Of a stretch of 64,000 nt of DNA, positions 34,664 through 48,620 are shown in pieces. Below the pieces are notes generated by a model. It was given only the letters and a program-made list of their open reading frames with translations, did no database searches and was not told the origin of the DNA. The DNA is from Trichlorobacter ammonificans (lineage in GTDB: Bacteria > Desulfobacterota > Desulfuromonadia > Geobacterales > Pseudopelobacteraceae). Position 1 is the first letter of the stretch, and each line of letters starts with the position of its first letter. The stretch covers positions 2,964,001 through 3,028,000 of the forward strand of contig NZ_OW150024.1 in assembly GCF_933509905.1 (NCBI RefSeq), read 5' to 3'. Position numbers and translations under genes: made by a program.

Positions 34664-37228
34664 TTATCCCCAGATCATATAGCCCGGCTCGTACACCGGC
34701 CCCAGCCGCGGATGCCGCGGCATCACCCGCACCATGAAGGCGTAGCGGCCACAGAAGCGGCATTCCAGTTCTCCTGCGAAGCGGTACAGCCCGCCCCCCA
34801 AGACCTCCGCCGCCGCCAGCGAGACCGTCTCGCCTCCCCGGATGGTGCCCTGGTTGTCGAGCACACCGAAATACCCCTCCACCAGCACGTCATCGGGCTG
34901 AATATCACCCAGGCCAACCCGTACGGATACCGGCAGATTGCTCCCCACCGCCACCGAATCCCCCAGCGGAGCATCGACCCCTTCAATGGTTACCCCGGGC
35001 CAGAGCCCGAACAGCCGCTGTTTCCAGCCGGACAGCTCGCGGGCCAGGGCCAGGTCGTCCGCCTCCAGCTGCGCCCACTGGCGGTAGGAGGGGACGTAGG
35101 AGAACTGGGCGTACTCCTGCACCATCCGGTCGGTGGAAAAGACCGGGCAGAGGGACTGCATCGACGCCTTCATCATGCCGACCCAGTCACGGGGGATACC
35201 GTCGCCCCCCCGCTGGTAGAACAGCGGCACCACCTCTTTTTCCAGCAGATCGTAAAGGGCGCCGCTTTCCACCTGGTTCTGGTACTCCATGTCGGCGTAG
35301 ACCTCTCCCTTGCCGATGGCCCAGCCGTTGTTCCCCTGGTAGCCTTCGCACCACCAGCCATCCAGTACCGAAAGGTTCAGGCCGGCGTTGAAGGCCACCT
35401 TCATGCCGCTGGTGCCGCTGGCCTCCATGGGGCGGCGGGGGGTGTTCAGCCAGACATCCACCCCCTGCACCAGGTGACGGGCCACCTCCATGTCGTAGTC
35501 CTCGATAAAAACGATCCGGTGCCGGAACCGCTCCTGGTGGGAGACCTGCACGATCTGGCGGATCAGCTCCTTCCCCTCGGTATCGTGGGGGTGGGCCTTG
35601 CCGGCAAAGATGATCTGCACCGGCCGCTCGGCGTTGTTCAGAATCCGGTGCAGCCGTTCCAGGTCGCGCAGCAGCAGGGTACCCCGCTTGTAGGTGGCAA
35701 AGCGCCGGGCAAAGCCGATGGTCAGCACCTCCGGGTCCAGCACCTCGTCCGCCGTGGCGATCTCCTTGGCCGTGGCGCCGATCTGCTTCAACTGCAGCTT
35801 CAGACGGCAGCGGGCAAAATCCACCAGCCGCTCCCGGGTGGTCTGGCGGGTGCGCCACAACTCCGCATCGGGGATCCGGGAGATGCGGCGCCAGACGTTG
35901 TGATCGGTGGGATCGTCCAGCCAGCGGGTCCCCAGGTACCGCACCAGCAGGCTGCCCATCTGACCGGACATCCAGGTGCGGGTATGGACCCCGTTGGTGA
36001 TGGAGGTAAGCGGCAGTTGCTCCTCCGGCAGCTCCGGCCAGAGGTTCTTCCACATGGAACGGGACACCTCGCCGTGAAGCTGGCTGACGCCGTTGGCATG
36101 GCCGGCCAGCTTGAGCGCCAGCACCGCCATGCAGAAACTTTCATACTGATCCCCGGGACGCTGGCGCCCCAGCCCCAGGAACTCGTCCCGGGACAGGCCG
36201 AAGGAACGGATATACTTGCTGAAATACTTGTCCAGCATCTCGGTGGGGAAGTGGTCGATCCCCGCCTCCACCGGCGTGTGGGTGGTGAAGACGTTGCCGG
36301 CCCGGGTCACTTCCAGCGCCTCGCGGAAACTGATGTTGCGCTTCTCCATCACCAGCCTGATCCGCTCCAGGGCCAGGAAGGCCGCATGCCCCTCGTTCAT
36401 ATGGCAAACGTTGGGAATAATCCGCAACGCCCGCAGGGCCCGCACCCCGCCGATCCCCAGCAGAATCTCCTGCAGCATCCGCATTTCCTGGTTGCCGCCG
36501 TAGAGCTGGGCCGTGATCAGCCGGTCCTCCGGCGCATTCTCCTCCAGGTTGGTGTCCAGCAGGTAGAGCGGCACCCGTCCCACCTGCACCCGCCAGATAT
36601 GGACCTTGAAGTGACGGGGGCCGAACTCAAGCTCGATCTCCAGCGGCATGCCGGCGCTGTCCCGTTCCAGGGTCAGCGGCAGGTTGTAGAAATCGTTTTC
36701 CGGGTAAATCTCCTGCTGCCACCCCTCGTTGTTCAGGTACTGGCGGAAATAGCCCTGGCGGTAGAGCAGCCCCACCCCCACCAGCGGCAGCCCCAGGTCG
36801 GAGGCCGACTTGAGATGGTCCCCGGCCAGAATGCCCAGACCGCCGGAATAGACCGGCAGGGATTCATGCAGGCCGAACTCCATGGAAAAGTAAGCGATCT
36901 TGAGGTTGGTATCGCCGTTATACTCCCGCTGGAACCAGGATTTTTCCCCCAGGTAGTTGGTCAACTTCTCGTCCACCATCTGCAGGTGGGCCATGAACCC
37001 CTCGTCCTGCTTCAGGGACTCCAGGGTGGTCTGCTGCAAAATTCCCAGCATCTCCACCGGGTTGTGCCGGGTTGAGCTCCAGAGGTCCTGGTCGAGACGG
37101 CGGAACAGGGAGATGGCGTCGGGCTCCCAGGACCACCAGAGGTTGTAGGCGATCCGCTGCAAAGGTGCCAACTCGTCGGAAAGGGACGGAACCACCGTGA
37201 ACTTGTGCAGGTACTTTGAAAAATCCAT
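34664..37228 (-). CDS. glgP: Alpha-glucan (glycogen) phosphorylase, short GT35 type
   Basis: This 854-residue enzyme releases glucose-1-phosphate from glycogen or maltodextrin. The N-terminal ARI-AYNLWWSWEP type region matches the DUF3417-containing alpha-glucan phosphorylases found in many anaerobes. The PLP-binding Lys lies in EASGTSGMKVAFNAG. It is followed after 17 bases by fliK on the same strand and probably shares its transcript. pgm, which uses its product, lies beyond fliK and the flhB-like gene. Confidence 0.94.
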   Translation of the reverse strand: MDFSKYLHKFTVVPSLSDELAPLQRIAYNLWWSWEPDAISLFRRLDQDLWSSTRHNPVEMLGILQQTTLESLKQDEGFMAHLQMVDEKLTNYLGEKSWFQREYNGDTNLKIAYFSMEFGLHESLPVYSGGLGILAGDHLKSASDLGLPLVGVGLLYRQGYFRQYLNNEGWQQEIYPENDFYNLPLTLERDSAGMPLEIELEFGPRHFKVHIWRVQVGRVPLYLLDTNLEENAPEDRLITAQLYGGNQEMRMLQEILLGIGGVRALRALRIIPNVCHMNEGHAAFLALERIRLVMEKRNISFREALEVTRAGNVFTTHTPVEAGIDHFPTEMLDKYFSKYIRSFGLSRDEFLGLGRQRPGDQYESFCMAVLALKLAGHANGVSQLHGEVSRSMWKNLWPELPEEQLPLTSITNGVHTRTWMSGQMGSLLVRYLGTRWLDDPTDHNVWRRISRIPDAELWRTRQTTRERLVDFARCRLKLQLKQIGATAKEIATADEVLDPEVLTIGFARRFATYKRGTLLLRDLERLHRILNNAERPVQIIFAGKAHPHDTEGKELIRQIVQVSHQERFRHRIVFIEDYDMEVARHLVQGVDVWLNTPRRPMEASGTSGMKVAFNAGLNLSVLDGWWCEGYQGNNGWAIGKGEVYADMEYQNQVESGALYDLLEKEVVPLFYQRGGDGIPRDWVGMMKASMQSLCPVFSTDRMVQEYAQFSYVPSYRQWAQLEADDLALARELSGWKQRLFGLWPGVTIEGVDAPLGDSVAVGSNLPVSVRVGLGDIQPDDVLVEGYFGVLDNQGTIRGGETVSLAAAEVLGGGLYRFAGELECRFCGRYAFMVRVMPRHPRLGPVYEPGYMIWG

Positions 37229-37264
37229 GGGAGACCTCGGGGAAAAACGAAACCTTTAAAAACA

Positions 37265-37364
37265 GCACGCGGATCACATCTGATTTGAGCGGATCAACGC
37301 GGATCACCAGTAAAAATCCAATAAAGATCCGCGTCAATCAGCTTGGTCCGCGTCATCCGCGTGC
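37265..37364. repeat. 100-bp palindromic element made of GCGGATCA-type units
   Basis: The ends are a perfect 10-bp inverted repeat (GCACGCGGAT with ATCCGCGTGC). The left half holds three copies of GCGGATCA and the right half three copies of the complement type TCCGCGT, with an AT-rich middle. It lies in the gap between dapF and glgP, both on the minus strand, and may act as a REP-type element or as mRNA-end structure for dapF. Confidence 0.75.
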
Positions 37365-37380
37365 CCTGTCCCTGACCTGG

Positions 37381-38217
37381 CTACAGGTGAATCTCGCCGC
37401 TGAACACTTCCGTTGCCGGTCCGGTCATGAACACCGGCCCGTTTTCCACCCACTCCAGCTCCAGGTCGCCGCCGGCCAGGTGGTTGAGGATCTTCCGGTC
37501 CGTGACGTTGTTCAGCACGCCGGCCACGCAGACGGCGCTGGCACCGGTACCGCAGGCCAGGGTCTCGCCGGCTCCCCGCTCCCAGGTGCGCTGCTTCACT
37601 TCGCTGCGGGAGATGATCTGGATGAACTCCACGTTGGTCCGGCGGGGAAAGAGCTGGTGGTTTTCGATCAGCGGACCGTAAGTGGCCACCGGAAAGTTGT
37701 CCACGTCATCCACGTAGATGACGCAGTGGGGGTTCCCCATGGAGACGCAGGTGATCTTGAAGGTGCGGTCCAGCACGGTCAACTCTTCGGCCACCACCCG
37801 GGGGACAGCCGGGCCGTTCATCGGGATCTCTTCGCGGGACAGTCGCGGCGGCCCCATGTTCACCCGCACCCGCTCGATCTTGTTGGCGCTGTCGGGGAAC
37901 AGCTGCAGGGTCAGGATACCGGCGCCGGTCTCGGCGGTAATCTCGGTTTTGCTCACGATACCATGATCGTAGGCGTACTTTGCAACGCAGCGGATACCGT
38001 TGCCGCACATCTCCGACTCGGAACCGTCGCTGTTGAACATCCGCATCCGCACATCGGCCGTGTCCGAGGGCATGATCAGGATCAGGCCGTCGGAACCGAT
38101 GCCGAAGTTCCGGTTGGAAACCGCAACGGCCACCGCCGCCGGGTCCGCCACCTGCTCCTCAAAACAGTTCACATAGACATAATCATTGCCTGCGCCGTGC
38201 ATCTTGGTGAATTTCAT
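37381..38217 (-). CDS. dapF: Diaminopimelate epimerase
   Basis: At 278 residues it is the normal length. DapF converts LL- to meso-diaminopimelate for lysine and peptidoglycan synthesis. Both catalytic Cys residues are present, in MCGNGIRC and LACGTGASA, and [12 protein letters not shown] is the family start. It is transcribed away from folK. Confidence 0.98.
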   Translation of the reverse strand: MKFTKMHGAGNDYVYVNCFEEQVADPAAVAVAVSNRNFGIGSDGLILIMPSDTADVRMRMFNSDGSESEMCGNGIRCVAKYAYDHGIVSKTEITAETGAGILTLQLFPDSANKIERVRVNMGPPRLSREEIPMNGPAVPRVVAEELTVLDRTFKITCVSMGNPHCVIYVDDVDNFPVATYGPLIENHQLFPRRTNVEFIQIISRSEVKQRTWERGAGETLACGTGASAVCVAGVLNNVTDRKILNHLAGGDLELEWVENGPVFMTGPATEVFSGEIHL

Positions 38218-38365
38218 CCGCTTCCTCCATCGTAATCGGTTTCAGAGTCTGAAAATACCAGAAGACCCACGGCCCAACAAGCCGAAACTCATGCCGATTT
38301 GCAAGCTGTTGGGACAGCACGTACCGCCGGTTGACGCTGTCCGGCAACTGTGCTTTAATCCCGAT

Positions 38366-38863
38366 GTGGAAACCGAGGCTTACATCGCCCTGGGCTCGAA
38401 CCTGGGAGACCGGGAACTGAACCTGCTCCGGGCCGTTGCCGAGCTGGGCAGACTTCCCGGATGCCGGGTCACCGCCCTCTCCGGTTTCTACGAGACCGCA
38501 CCGGTCGGCATGCCCGACGGCACCCCCTCCTTCTACAACGCCGTACTCAGATTGTCGACAACCGTAGCATCCCCGCTTGACCTGCTCCACGAACTGCAGC
38601 GGATCGAGCGCGACCTGTTCGGCCGCAGCCGCAGCACAACGCCGCAGTCCCGCAGGATGGACCTGGATCTGCTGCTGTTCGGGGAGCAGACCCGGGCAAC
38701 CGAGGAATTGACCCTGCCTCATCCCCGGATGACGCAACGGAAATTCGTTCTAATGCCGCTCTTGGAGATCACCCCGGACCTGATCGACCCGAGGAGCGGC
38801 AGACCGCTTCGGGAGTTGTTGCCGACCTTGCCGCCCGACCAGCAGGTTCGGGCACTGGAGTAA
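38366..38863 (+). CDS. folK: 2-amino-4-hydroxy-6-hydroxymethyldihydropteridine pyrophosphokinase
   Basis: HPPK transfers pyrophosphate from ATP to the pterin precursor of folate. [16 protein letters not shown] at the N-terminus and [11 protein letters not shown] with [12 protein letters not shown] carry the substrate and magnesium sites. I place the start at the GTG at 38366, which gives 165 residues and the usual short N-terminus. In-frame starts further upstream (38291 ATG) would add a tail unlike the family. No strong ribosome site is visible for either. Confidence 0.92.
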   Translation: METEAYIALGSNLGDRELNLLRAVAELGRLPGCRVTALSGFYETAPVGMPDGTPSFYNAVLRLSTTVASPLDLLHELQRIERDLFGRSRSTTPQSRRMDLDLLLFGEQTRATEELTLPHPRMTQRKFVLMPLLEITPDLIDPRSGRPLRELLPTLPPDQQVRALE

Positions 38864-38871
38864 CCCACGTC

Positions 38872-39150
38872 ATGGCACGTCTGCTCGTTTCACTGCTGTT
38901 CCTGTACATCGGCTACCGGATCGTCAAGGCTCTCTTTGCAAAGAAAAGCGGCCGGGAGCCGGTCCCGGCACCACCTGCTGCCGAGGATACCGTCCAGGAT
39001 CCGATCTGCGGCGTCTATATCGCCAAGGAGGATGCCGTTGTCGGCACCCTCGAAGGCACGCGGCACTATTTCTGTTCAATGGACTGCCTGGAAAAATTCC
39101 GGGACAGGCTCGATCATACCCCATCATCCAACTCTGGAGGAACAGCATGA
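38872..39150 (+). CDS. Small membrane-anchored YHS-like metal-binding protein
   Basis: The 92-residue protein has one N-terminal membrane segment (about residues 3-20), a short charged and Pro-rich linker, and then DPICGVYI and [12 protein letters not shown]. This Cys arrangement resembles YHS/TRASH-like domains that bind metals. Partner and metal are unknown. It begins nine bases after folK and overlaps the transaldolase gene by four bases. Confidence 0.8.
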   Translation: MARLLVSLLFLYIGYRIVKALFAKKSGREPVPAPPAAEDTVQDPICGVYIAKEDAVVGTLEGTRHYFCSMDCLEKFRDRLDHTPSSNSGGTA

Positions 39151-39791
39151 AGTTTTTCATCGACACCGCCGACGTCGCCGAAATCCGCGCCGCCCACGAC
39201 CTGGGCCTGGTGGACGGCGTCACCACCAACCCGTCCCTGATCGCCAAATCCGGCCGCAAGTTCAAGGATGTGATCAAGGAGATCACCGCCATCGTGGATG
39301 GTCCCATCTCTGCCGAAGTGATCTCGCTTGACGCTGCCGGCATGGTGAAAGAGGCCAAGGAACTGGTCAAGATCCACAAGAACATCGTCATCAAGGTACC
39401 GATGACCACCGAAGGGCTCAAGGCCACCAAGCAGCTCACCAGCCTCAAGATTAAAACCAACGTCACCCTGATCTTCACCCCGATGCAGGCCCTGCTGGCG
39501 GCCAAGGCCGGCGCCACCTACGTCTCCCCCTTCGTGGGGCGGCTGGACGACATCTCCCAGGACGGCATGGGGATCATCGAGGAAATCCGCACCATCTTCG
39601 ACAACTACGGCTACACCACGGAAATCATCGTGGCCAGCGTGCGCAACCCGATCCATGTGCTCAACTCCGCCCTGATCGGTGCCGACATCGCCACCATTCC
39701 CTACAGCGTCATGGTGCAACTGGCCAAGCATCCCCTGACCGACGCCGGTATCGCCAAATTCCTGGAAGACTGGGAGAAGGTCCCCAAATAG
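39147..39791 (+). CDS. tal: Transaldolase, TalC/fructose-6-phosphate aldolase subfamily
   Basis: The short 214-residue type begins [13 protein letters not shown] and has [10 protein letters not shown]. The Schiff-base Lys lies in IVIKVPMT. It moves a dihydroxyacetone unit between sugar phosphates in the non-oxidative pentose phosphate pathway; fructose-6-phosphate aldolase activity cannot be excluded. The ATG overlaps the previous stop, and a strong terminator follows. Confidence 0.95.
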   Translation: MKFFIDTADVAEIRAAHDLGLVDGVTTNPSLIAKSGRKFKDVIKEITAIVDGPISAEVISLDAAGMVKEAKELVKIHKNIVIKVPMTTEGLKATKQLTSLKIKTNVTLIFTPMQALLAAKAGATYVSPFVGRLDDISQDGMGIIEEIRTIFDNYGYTTEIIVASVRNPIHVLNSALIGADIATIPYSVMVQLAKHPLTDAGIAKFLEDWEKVPK

Positions 39792-39817
39792 CGGCACCAG
39801 GTTCCACTGAAACAGCG

Positions 39818-39853
39818 ACGGCCGGCAGATTCCATATCCGCCGGCCGTTTTTT
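39818..39853 (+). terminator. Terminator after the transaldolase gene
   Basis: A 9-bp perfect GC-rich stem (ACGGCCGGC with GCCGGCCGT) is followed by six T. It ends the folK-YHS-tal run and faces the convergent nuclease gene. Confidence 0.9.
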
Positions 39854-39867
39854 CGTGCGTATGCCGT

Positions 39868-40413
39868 TCATCGCCGCCGTTTGCCGTGCCCTTTGCCGGC
39901 CTGCCGGAACTCCCAGGGGGGCTGGGGGTTGGACTGCCGCCAGAGCCCCAGCCGCCTGCGGCGGGCCTGCTCCTCCAGGCCGATATACCGGGAGGCGTAG
40001 GGGCCGTCCAGATAGTGACGGTAGGCCCAGGCCATCCCCTCGGCAACCATCTCGGCGTTAATGTCGCGCTGTCCCTGGCGCACCACTGCCACCGCCCGGC
40101 CGTACTGGTCCCGCTCCCGTACCTCCAGCAGCACCTCCCGCCCCAGCAGCTTGTACATCAGCACCCGCTTTGCCTGACTGCCGAAGGGCTGGGCCGCCCG
40201 GTCCGGCTTGCGGGTCTCCGGGGCATCGATGCCGTAGAGCCGCACCTTGAGCCGGCCGTCGCTGCGAGTCACCACCAGCACGGTGTCGCCGTCGTACACC
40301 TCCCGCACCATCCCCTGGATCGTCTGGCCCGCCGAAACCGGCAGCGGCAGCAGCACCAGCAACAGCAGCACCAGCAACAGCAGCACCAGCAACAGCAGCA
40401 CCAGATATCTCAT
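39868..40413 (-). CDS. Secreted thermonuclease (SNase-like) family protein
   Basis: The 181-residue protein has a signal peptide that is almost only Leu and Val, followed by the SNase fold. VYDGDTVLV and VRLYGIDAPET hold the calcium and catalytic residues, and RDQYGRAVAVV carries a second catalytic Arg region. It should cleave DNA or RNA outside the cytoplasm. The signal peptide core is coded by a 15-bp tandem repeat. The C-terminus is rich in Lys, Arg and Gly. It overlaps the U32 gene stop by four bases. Confidence 0.9.
   Translation of the reverse strand: MRYLVLLLLVLLLLVLLLLVLLPLPVSAGQTIQGMVREVYDGDTVLVVTRSDGRLKVRLYGIDAPETRKPDRAAQPFGSQAKRVLMYKLLGREVLLEVRERDQYGRAVAVVRQGQRDINAEMVAEGMAWAYRHYLDGPYASRYIGLEEQARRRRLGLWRQSNPQPPWEFRQAGKGHGKRRR
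40351..40404. repeat. 15-bp tandem repeat (3.6 copies) inside the nuclease signal peptide
   Basis: CAGCACCAGCAACAG repeats exactly at 40351, 40366 and 40381, with nine more bases at 40396-40404. On the coding strand each unit gives five hydrophobic residues (four Leu and one Val). Copy changes would keep the frame but lengthen or shorten the hydrophobic core. Confidence 0.9.
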
Positions 40414-42791
40414 GCCAGCCCCCGCTCGTAGTTGAAAAGGGTCGTACCGCTCAAGGGCCGGTCACCCCGCCAGGCCGCCACGACGGCGTCCCGCTCCTGG
40501 GGCGCTGTTTCCGACAGATCAAGCAGAAAGGAGCTGCACCCCATGCGACGCAGCTCTGCCAGGTGACCGATGAGGGAGAAGGGGGTGGCGGCGGAGATCA
40601 CGGTCATCCCCTGCTGCCCCCTGACGGTATAGAGCTCCCCCCGGTCCGACTGCACTGCCCCGCCACTTACCTCTTTCATCCTGATCCGCGTGGTCATCAC
40701 CTCCACCGGGCCGTAGACCATGACCGTGCGGGAGAGCGGCAGATCGGCGGCCAAAAGCTCCGCCAGGTTGTCCCGGTCGTCCTCCAGGCAGAGGGTGGCC
40801 CGCTCCGCCCCCAGCTCCCGCCAGCAGTGCAGGGCCTGGGAGTTGAGTGAGAAGAGCCGGTAACCGATGGAAAGCCGCACCTCCGGCAGGGGGGCCAGCA
40901 GCGGCAGGTGGCCGTGGTTGGTGGCCTCGAACCGCCGAAAACCGTGGTCGTGCAGGGTGGTCAGCAGCTCGCGGTAGAGCGGCAGGTCGGCATCGAACAC
41001 CATAAACGGCAGTTGCCAGACGATCCTCCCGGCATCCCCCCGCAGACGGGCAAGAAGGTGCGGCAGGGCATGGGCCGCCGCCCTGTGCAGGGGGACCACC
41101 GCGGTGTCTGCCTGGGACAGGGCCCAGCGCACCTCCTCCGGCCGGGCCACCCGGATCAGCAACTCCTCCTTTTCTCCCTGGTTGCCGTGGCGAGCCCCGG
41201 CCTGCAGGGCCGCCAGGGCCGCACTCCTGGCGGCTCCGATCAGCCGTTTCTGTTCGCCGCCCCCCTCCTGCTCCAGCCGGTGGTACAGTTCCCGGCGGAT
41301 TTCCTTCAGCCGGGCCGGCGGGATGAAAAGCGGCGGGAAGTCCGGCGCCCGCAGCTCTTCCAGCCGAAAGGGGGTCTCGCCGGTTTCGCCGAAGCGGGAA
41401 CGCAGCACCTCCTCCATGGCGGCGGTGCGGGCAGGTTCCAGTTCCCCCAGGGCGAAACCATAGGTAAAGACCGCGGCCCCCAGCCGGGCAACGGCGGTCA
41501 GGGTCCAGGAGCCGGCCTGGTCGGCCCTGCAGGATAGCTCCAGTCGCACCCCCAGCCGGTCCGGACCGGCGGCCTTCAGCTTGCGCAGGGCTGCCTCGTC
41601 ACTCAGGCCAAAGGCATCGGCGGCCCCCACCTTGAAGAGGGCATCGCCGACAGCGGCCGTGAACGGACAGGCCACCTCCACCATGGCACCGCCGGGGCAC
41701 TCCTGCACCTTTTTCCGCTGGCTGTACAGCTCCCGCAGGGTCCAGGCCTGGCCGGCCATGTCGCTCTTGGGCTGCAGCCGCAGCCGGTCGCCGACCCGCA
41801 ACGAATCGCGGGTTTCAAAGAGAATCCTGCCGCCCCCCACCCGCTTCACTTCACCGGTAAAGCGGCCGGTCCCCCCCCGCAGCCAGGGATTGGCAATATC
41901 GGCCGGTTCCCGTCCGGCCAGGAAGCCCTTGGTGGGGGCACGGCCAAAGGAGTCCTTCAGCAGTCCCTTGGCTGCGGCCAGCGCCTCCTTCCGTCCCTCC
42001 GGCGCCGCATCCAGTACCAGCCGGTAGGCGGCAACCACCTTGGCCACGTAGTCGGCCGACTTCATCCGCCCCTCGATCTTCAGGGACCTGACCCCGGCTG
42101 CCACCAGCTCCGGCACCATTTCGATGGAGGAGAGGTCGTTGGGGGAGAAGAAGTACCCCTCCTTGCCCCGATGGCTGTAGAGACGCCGGCAGGGCTGGGC
42201 GCAGCGTCCCCGGTTGCCGCTGTGTCCCCCCAGGAGCGACGAGAAATGACACTGGCCGGAAACGCAAAAACAGAGCGCGCCGTGGACGAACACCTCCAGC
42301 TCGGCGCGACATTGGCCGGCAATGGCTGCAATATCGAAGAGTTGCAGTTCACGGGCCAGCACCACCCGTTCAAAGCCCAGCTCCTCAAGTTGCAGCACGC
42401 CGGGCAGGTTGTGGATGGTCATCTGGGTGGAGGCGTGCAGCGGAATGGAGGGAAAATGGGTACGCACCAGCCGGGCCACCGCCATATCCTGGACAATCAC
42501 CCCGTCCACCCGCAGCCGCGCCAGCTCCGCCAGGGTTTCCACCAGCTGGGGTAGCTCCCGCTCCTTCACCAGGGTGTTCAGGGTGATATACATTCGCCGT
42601 CCCTTGCTGTGGGCATAGGCCAGCATCCGTTCCATCTGGCCCAGGGTAAAATTCTTGGCCCGGGCCCGGGCGGAGAACTCCCGCAGGCCCGCGTAGACCG
42701 CATCGGCACCGGACTCCATGGCGGCGAAGAACGCTTCCAGGGAGCCGCAGGGGGCCAGCAGCTCCGGCTTATTCCGCAATAAGGCGCTCAA
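40410..42791 (-). CDS. U32 family peptidase / RlhA-like protein
   Basis: The protein begins with the U32 core [22 protein letters not shown] and carries the family signature [15 protein letters not shown] (about residues 165-180), whose Cys residues with later ones bind an Fe-S cluster in relatives. The long C-terminal half fits the DUF3656-containing type, such as E. coli RlhA, which hydroxylates 23S rRNA, rather than a true protease. I place the start at the TTG at 42791 because AGGAG lies five bases upstream and it gives the family N-terminus. The ATG at 42854 would add 21 residues coded over the end of hslO. Confidence 0.9.
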   Translation of the reverse strand: MSALLRNKPELLAPCGSLEAFFAAMESGADAVYAGLREFSARARAKNFTLGQMERMLAYAHSKGRRMYITLNTLVKERELPQLVETLAELARLRVDGVIVQDMAVARLVRTHFPSIPLHASTQMTIHNLPGVLQLEELGFERVVLARELQLFDIAAIAGQCRAELEVFVHGALCFCVSGQCHFSSLLGGHSGNRGRCAQPCRRLYSHRGKEGYFFSPNDLSSIEMVPELVAAGVRSLKIEGRMKSADYVAKVVAAYRLVLDAAPEGRKEALAAAKGLLKDSFGRAPTKGFLAGREPADIANPWLRGGTGRFTGEVKRVGGGRILFETRDSLRVGDRLRLQPKSDMAGQAWTLRELYSQRKKVQECPGGAMVEVACPFTAAVGDALFKVGAADAFGLSDEAALRKLKAAGPDRLGVRLELSCRADQAGSWTLTAVARLGAAVFTYGFALGELEPARTAAMEEVLRSRFGETGETPFRLEELRAPDFPPLFIPPARLKEIRRELYHRLEQEGGGEQKRLIGAARSAALAALQAGARHGNQGEKEELLIRVARPEEVRWALSQADTAVVPLHRAAAHALPHLLARLRGDAGRIVWQLPFMVFDADLPLYRELLTTLHDHGFRRFEATNHGHLPLLAPLPEVRLSIGYRLFSLNSQALHCWRELGAERATLCLEDDRDNLAELLAADLPLSRTVMVYGPVEVMTTRIRMKEVSGGAVQSDRGELYTVRGQQGMTVISAATPFSLIGHLAELRRMGCSSFLLDLSETAPQERDAVVAAWRGDRPLSGTTLFNYERGLA

Positions 42792-43620
42792 GCTCGCTCC
42801 TGTCAATTCGATACTGTTTTTTACAGAATTCACAGCCAACCTCGGCCCCGCCATCCTGCTCGATCATTTTCCGCAGCTCCTCTTTTCCCACCGACATCAC
42901 GGCCCGCTCCACCTTCTCACGGGAACAGCCGCAGCGAAAAAAGAGCTCGTTCGACTCCAGCGGGTAGTGTTCAACGTCAGCAAGCAGCAGCTCCAGCAGC
43001 TCCTCCGGCGATGTCCCGCCGGACAGCAGCGTGCTCAGCGGCGGCATTTTCTCAAGAACGGCCATGATCGCCTCAACCGCCGCCTCGTCCGACGGCGGCA
43101 GCGACTGGATCAGAAAGCCGCCCGCCACGCCGATCCGGCCATCCTCGGTCAGGGTGGCGGCCAGGCCCACTGCCGAGGGGATCTGCTCGGAATCGGTCAG
43201 GTAGTACGCCAGGTCTTCGGCGATCTCGCTGGTGTAGAGCTGCACCGTGCCGCTGTAGGGCTCCTTCAAGCGCAGGTCCTTGGTGACGGTCAGGAAGCCG
43301 GCACGGCCTATGGCCGTTGCCACGCTGTCCGCCACGGCATCCGGCACCGCGACCGTGGCCCGCAAGGCGCCGTCCCAGTCCGCCTCGGCGATCAGCTTTT
43401 TCAGCGGCCCGTTCCCCTCGAACTTGAGTGCCAGCCGCTGCCCCTGTTTGAGAATACTGCCCAGCAGGGCAGCGCCGGACAGCGCCCTCCCCAGAGCCAG
43501 GGACACCACCGGCGATGCCCCCTGCAGAAAGCAGATGTCGTTGGTCAGGCCGGTGGTCACACAGGCCACGGCCCTGATTTTTCCTTTGGCCGTCATGGCC
43601 CGGGCAATATGGTCGTTCAT
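42769..43620 (-). CDS. hslO: Hsp33 redox-regulated chaperone
   Basis: The 283-residue protein has the Hsp33 N-terminal domain and the zinc-binding redox switch, Cys230-x-Cys232 and Cys263-x-x-Cys266. On oxidation these Cys residues form disulfides and the chaperone is activated. The ATG at 43620 has AAGGGAACG upstream; a longer reading from 43815 would overlap the next gene and has no ribosome site. Confidence 0.96.
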   Translation of the reverse strand: MNDHIARAMTAKGKIRAVACVTTGLTNDICFLQGASPVVSLALGRALSGAALLGSILKQGQRLALKFEGNGPLKKLIAEADWDGALRATVAVPDAVADSVATAIGRAGFLTVTKDLRLKEPYSGTVQLYTSEIAEDLAYYLTDSEQIPSAVGLAATLTEDGRIGVAGGFLIQSLPPSDEAAVEAIMAVLEKMPPLSTLLSGGTSPEELLELLLADVEHYPLESNELFFRCGCSREKVERAVMSVGKEELRKMIEQDGGAEVGCEFCKKQYRIDRSELERLIAE

Positions 43621-43639
43621 GGTTGTTTCGTTCCCTTTG

Positions 43640-44899
43640 CTAAAACATTTTTGACCAGAGCAGCAGCAGGCCACTGCCGGAGCTGCCGTTCCTGAGGATA
43701 CCGAAGTCCCGCGAAAACTCCAGGTAGAGGGTACTGTCCCAGGGGAGGCCGCTGGTGAGTCCCACTGAAAGCGCCTCACCCCGCTCCTGTTCAAAGGCGA
43801 AGAAATTGGCGGCATGCTGGAAATCGCGGTTGATCCAGGCTACGGTTCCCCGCAGGTGCAGATAGAGAAAGAACTGCAGCTCCCTGCGGTATTCGAGGGT
43901 GCCGACGACATAATCGGCAACCGTAAACTGGTTGAACAGCGCTCCGGGATAGGGGGTGCGCCACAGATCGTCACTCTCGTTGGGAAACGGTCCGCCACCG
44001 ATTTTAAAGCCTGAGTAGCGATCAAGCTGCGCTTTGGGTGAAAAACCGCCATAGACGCTGGCAATCAAGCGGTCCCGTTCCGACAATCCCGGCACCGGCA
44101 GGGCCGCCGCACCGTAACCGGAAATCTTCAGGTACTGTTGCGTGTCCCCTTTGCTGAAATGGAAGGAGCCATAGCTGGAGTCGCTCCACGGTGAACGGTA
44201 GGCCCACTCCAGGTCGGCTCCGGCGGCGAATCCCCGGTGGGGCAGCTCCATGATATTGCGCCGCATGCCGTCGTAACGCACCCGCAGCCGCATGCCATTT
44301 TCCCAGGTATCGGGGGGAAGCCTGACCTCCGGCCCGGTGTCGGGAGTCCGCCGGTTGTACAGGTAGGTGCCGGTGTAGAACAGCTGCAGCCGCAGGTCGT
44401 TGTCGCTCTGAAACGGCGCCACCGGCAGCCGGTAGCCGAGCCCGAGCCAAGCCGTGCCGTACCCCCAGACTGCCGATGTCGCTTCGATCGCCTTACCGTT
44501 CAGAATCTCTTCCTGGGGAAACGGATTGGTATAGTTCTCGAGGTGCCCCAACAACTCGAGACCATTAGCCATCTTCAAGGCTCCGTCCCACTCGTTGTAA
44601 AACAGGCTGAACACCAGCCGGGAGCGGTAGGCTTCCGTTTCCTTGCGCCAGTAAAGGGCCGTAATCGGCAGAATATCCGTACTGCCGAGCGAGGGAGCAT
44701 AGAGGGTGGTTCCCACGGTCAGCGCCAGAACGTTGCTGCGGTCGCGTGCCCCCACCTCCACTCGCTTGCCGAGCACCGTTGTCGCGAGCGGCTCACCTGC
44801 CAGGGGAGTGCGATAGCCATCGTCGGCAGAGACGTTGTTCGCCAGCAACAGCGCCGCCGGTATCGTCAAGGCACGAATAGCTCCGACCAGCGTTCCCAT
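43640..44899 (-). CDS. Outer membrane beta-barrel protein of unknown function
   Basis: The 419-residue protein has a signal peptide ([19 protein letters not shown], cleavage near VSA), many amphipathic strands with aromatic girdle residues, and a C-terminal Phe (LLLLWSKMF). The last 250 residues resemble the surface-antigen (bacterial Omp85-like) barrel in texture, but I see no POTRA domain. ATG 44899 is preferred because GGAGG lies seven bases upstream. Function is unknown; it is followed 19 bases later by hslO. Confidence 0.75.
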   Translation of the reverse strand: MGTLVGAIRALTIPAALLLANNVSADDGYRTPLAGEPLATTVLGKRVEVGARDRSNVLALTVGTTLYAPSLGSTDILPITALYWRKETEAYRSRLVFSLFYNEWDGALKMANGLELLGHLENYTNPFPQEEILNGKAIEATSAVWGYGTAWLGLGYRLPVAPFQSDNDLRLQLFYTGTYLYNRRTPDTGPEVRLPPDTWENGMRLRVRYDGMRRNIMELPHRGFAAGADLEWAYRSPWSDSSYGSFHFSKGDTQQYLKISGYGAAALPVPGLSERDRLIASVYGGFSPKAQLDRYSGFKIGGGPFPNESDDLWRTPYPGALFNQFTVADYVVGTLEYRRELQFFLYLHLRGTVAWINRDFQHAANFFAFEQERGEALSVGLTSGLPWDSTLYLEFSRDFGILRNGSSGSGLLLLWSKMF

Positions 44900-44923
44900 C
44901 TGCATTCCTCCAACCGGAAGCCC

Positions 44924-44958
44924 GAAAAACAAAGCCCCGCAGAGTGCTCTGCGGGGCT
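44924..44958 (-). terminator. Terminator of nifJ
   Basis: A perfect 12-bp stem (AGCCCCGCAGAG with CTCTGCGGGGCT) and a TG loop are followed on the minus strand by a T-rich run. It lies 28 bases past the nifJ stop. Confidence 0.9.
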
Positions 44959-44986
44959 GAATTGTAGCATCAGTTCGTGCGGGAGA

Positions 44987-48568
<3,582 letters not shown>

Positions 48569-48620
48569 GCTGCTCCTCCTTATGGTCTGGTACACAGGTC
48601 CGCTTACGCTGTGAAACTCC

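Noticed and set aside
32961-34682. A 573-codon open frame on the plus strand
   Set aside because: It is antisense to fliK, without motifs, and its composition mirrors the Gln/Pro-rich sense strand.
34712-37075. A 787-codon open frame on the plus strand
   Set aside because: It is antisense to the glycogen phosphorylase gene and has a His/Gln/Pro-rich composition with no recognisable motif.
40351-40404. Possible CRISPR-like array
   Set aside because: The repeats are head-to-tail 15-bp units without spacers and lie inside a coding sequence, so this is a simple tandem repeat.
42792-42854. ATG at 42854 as start of the U32-family gene
   Set aside because: It has no spaced ribosome site and adds residues outside the family. 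TTG at 42791 has AGGAG and gives the usual N-terminus. The choice is still not certain.
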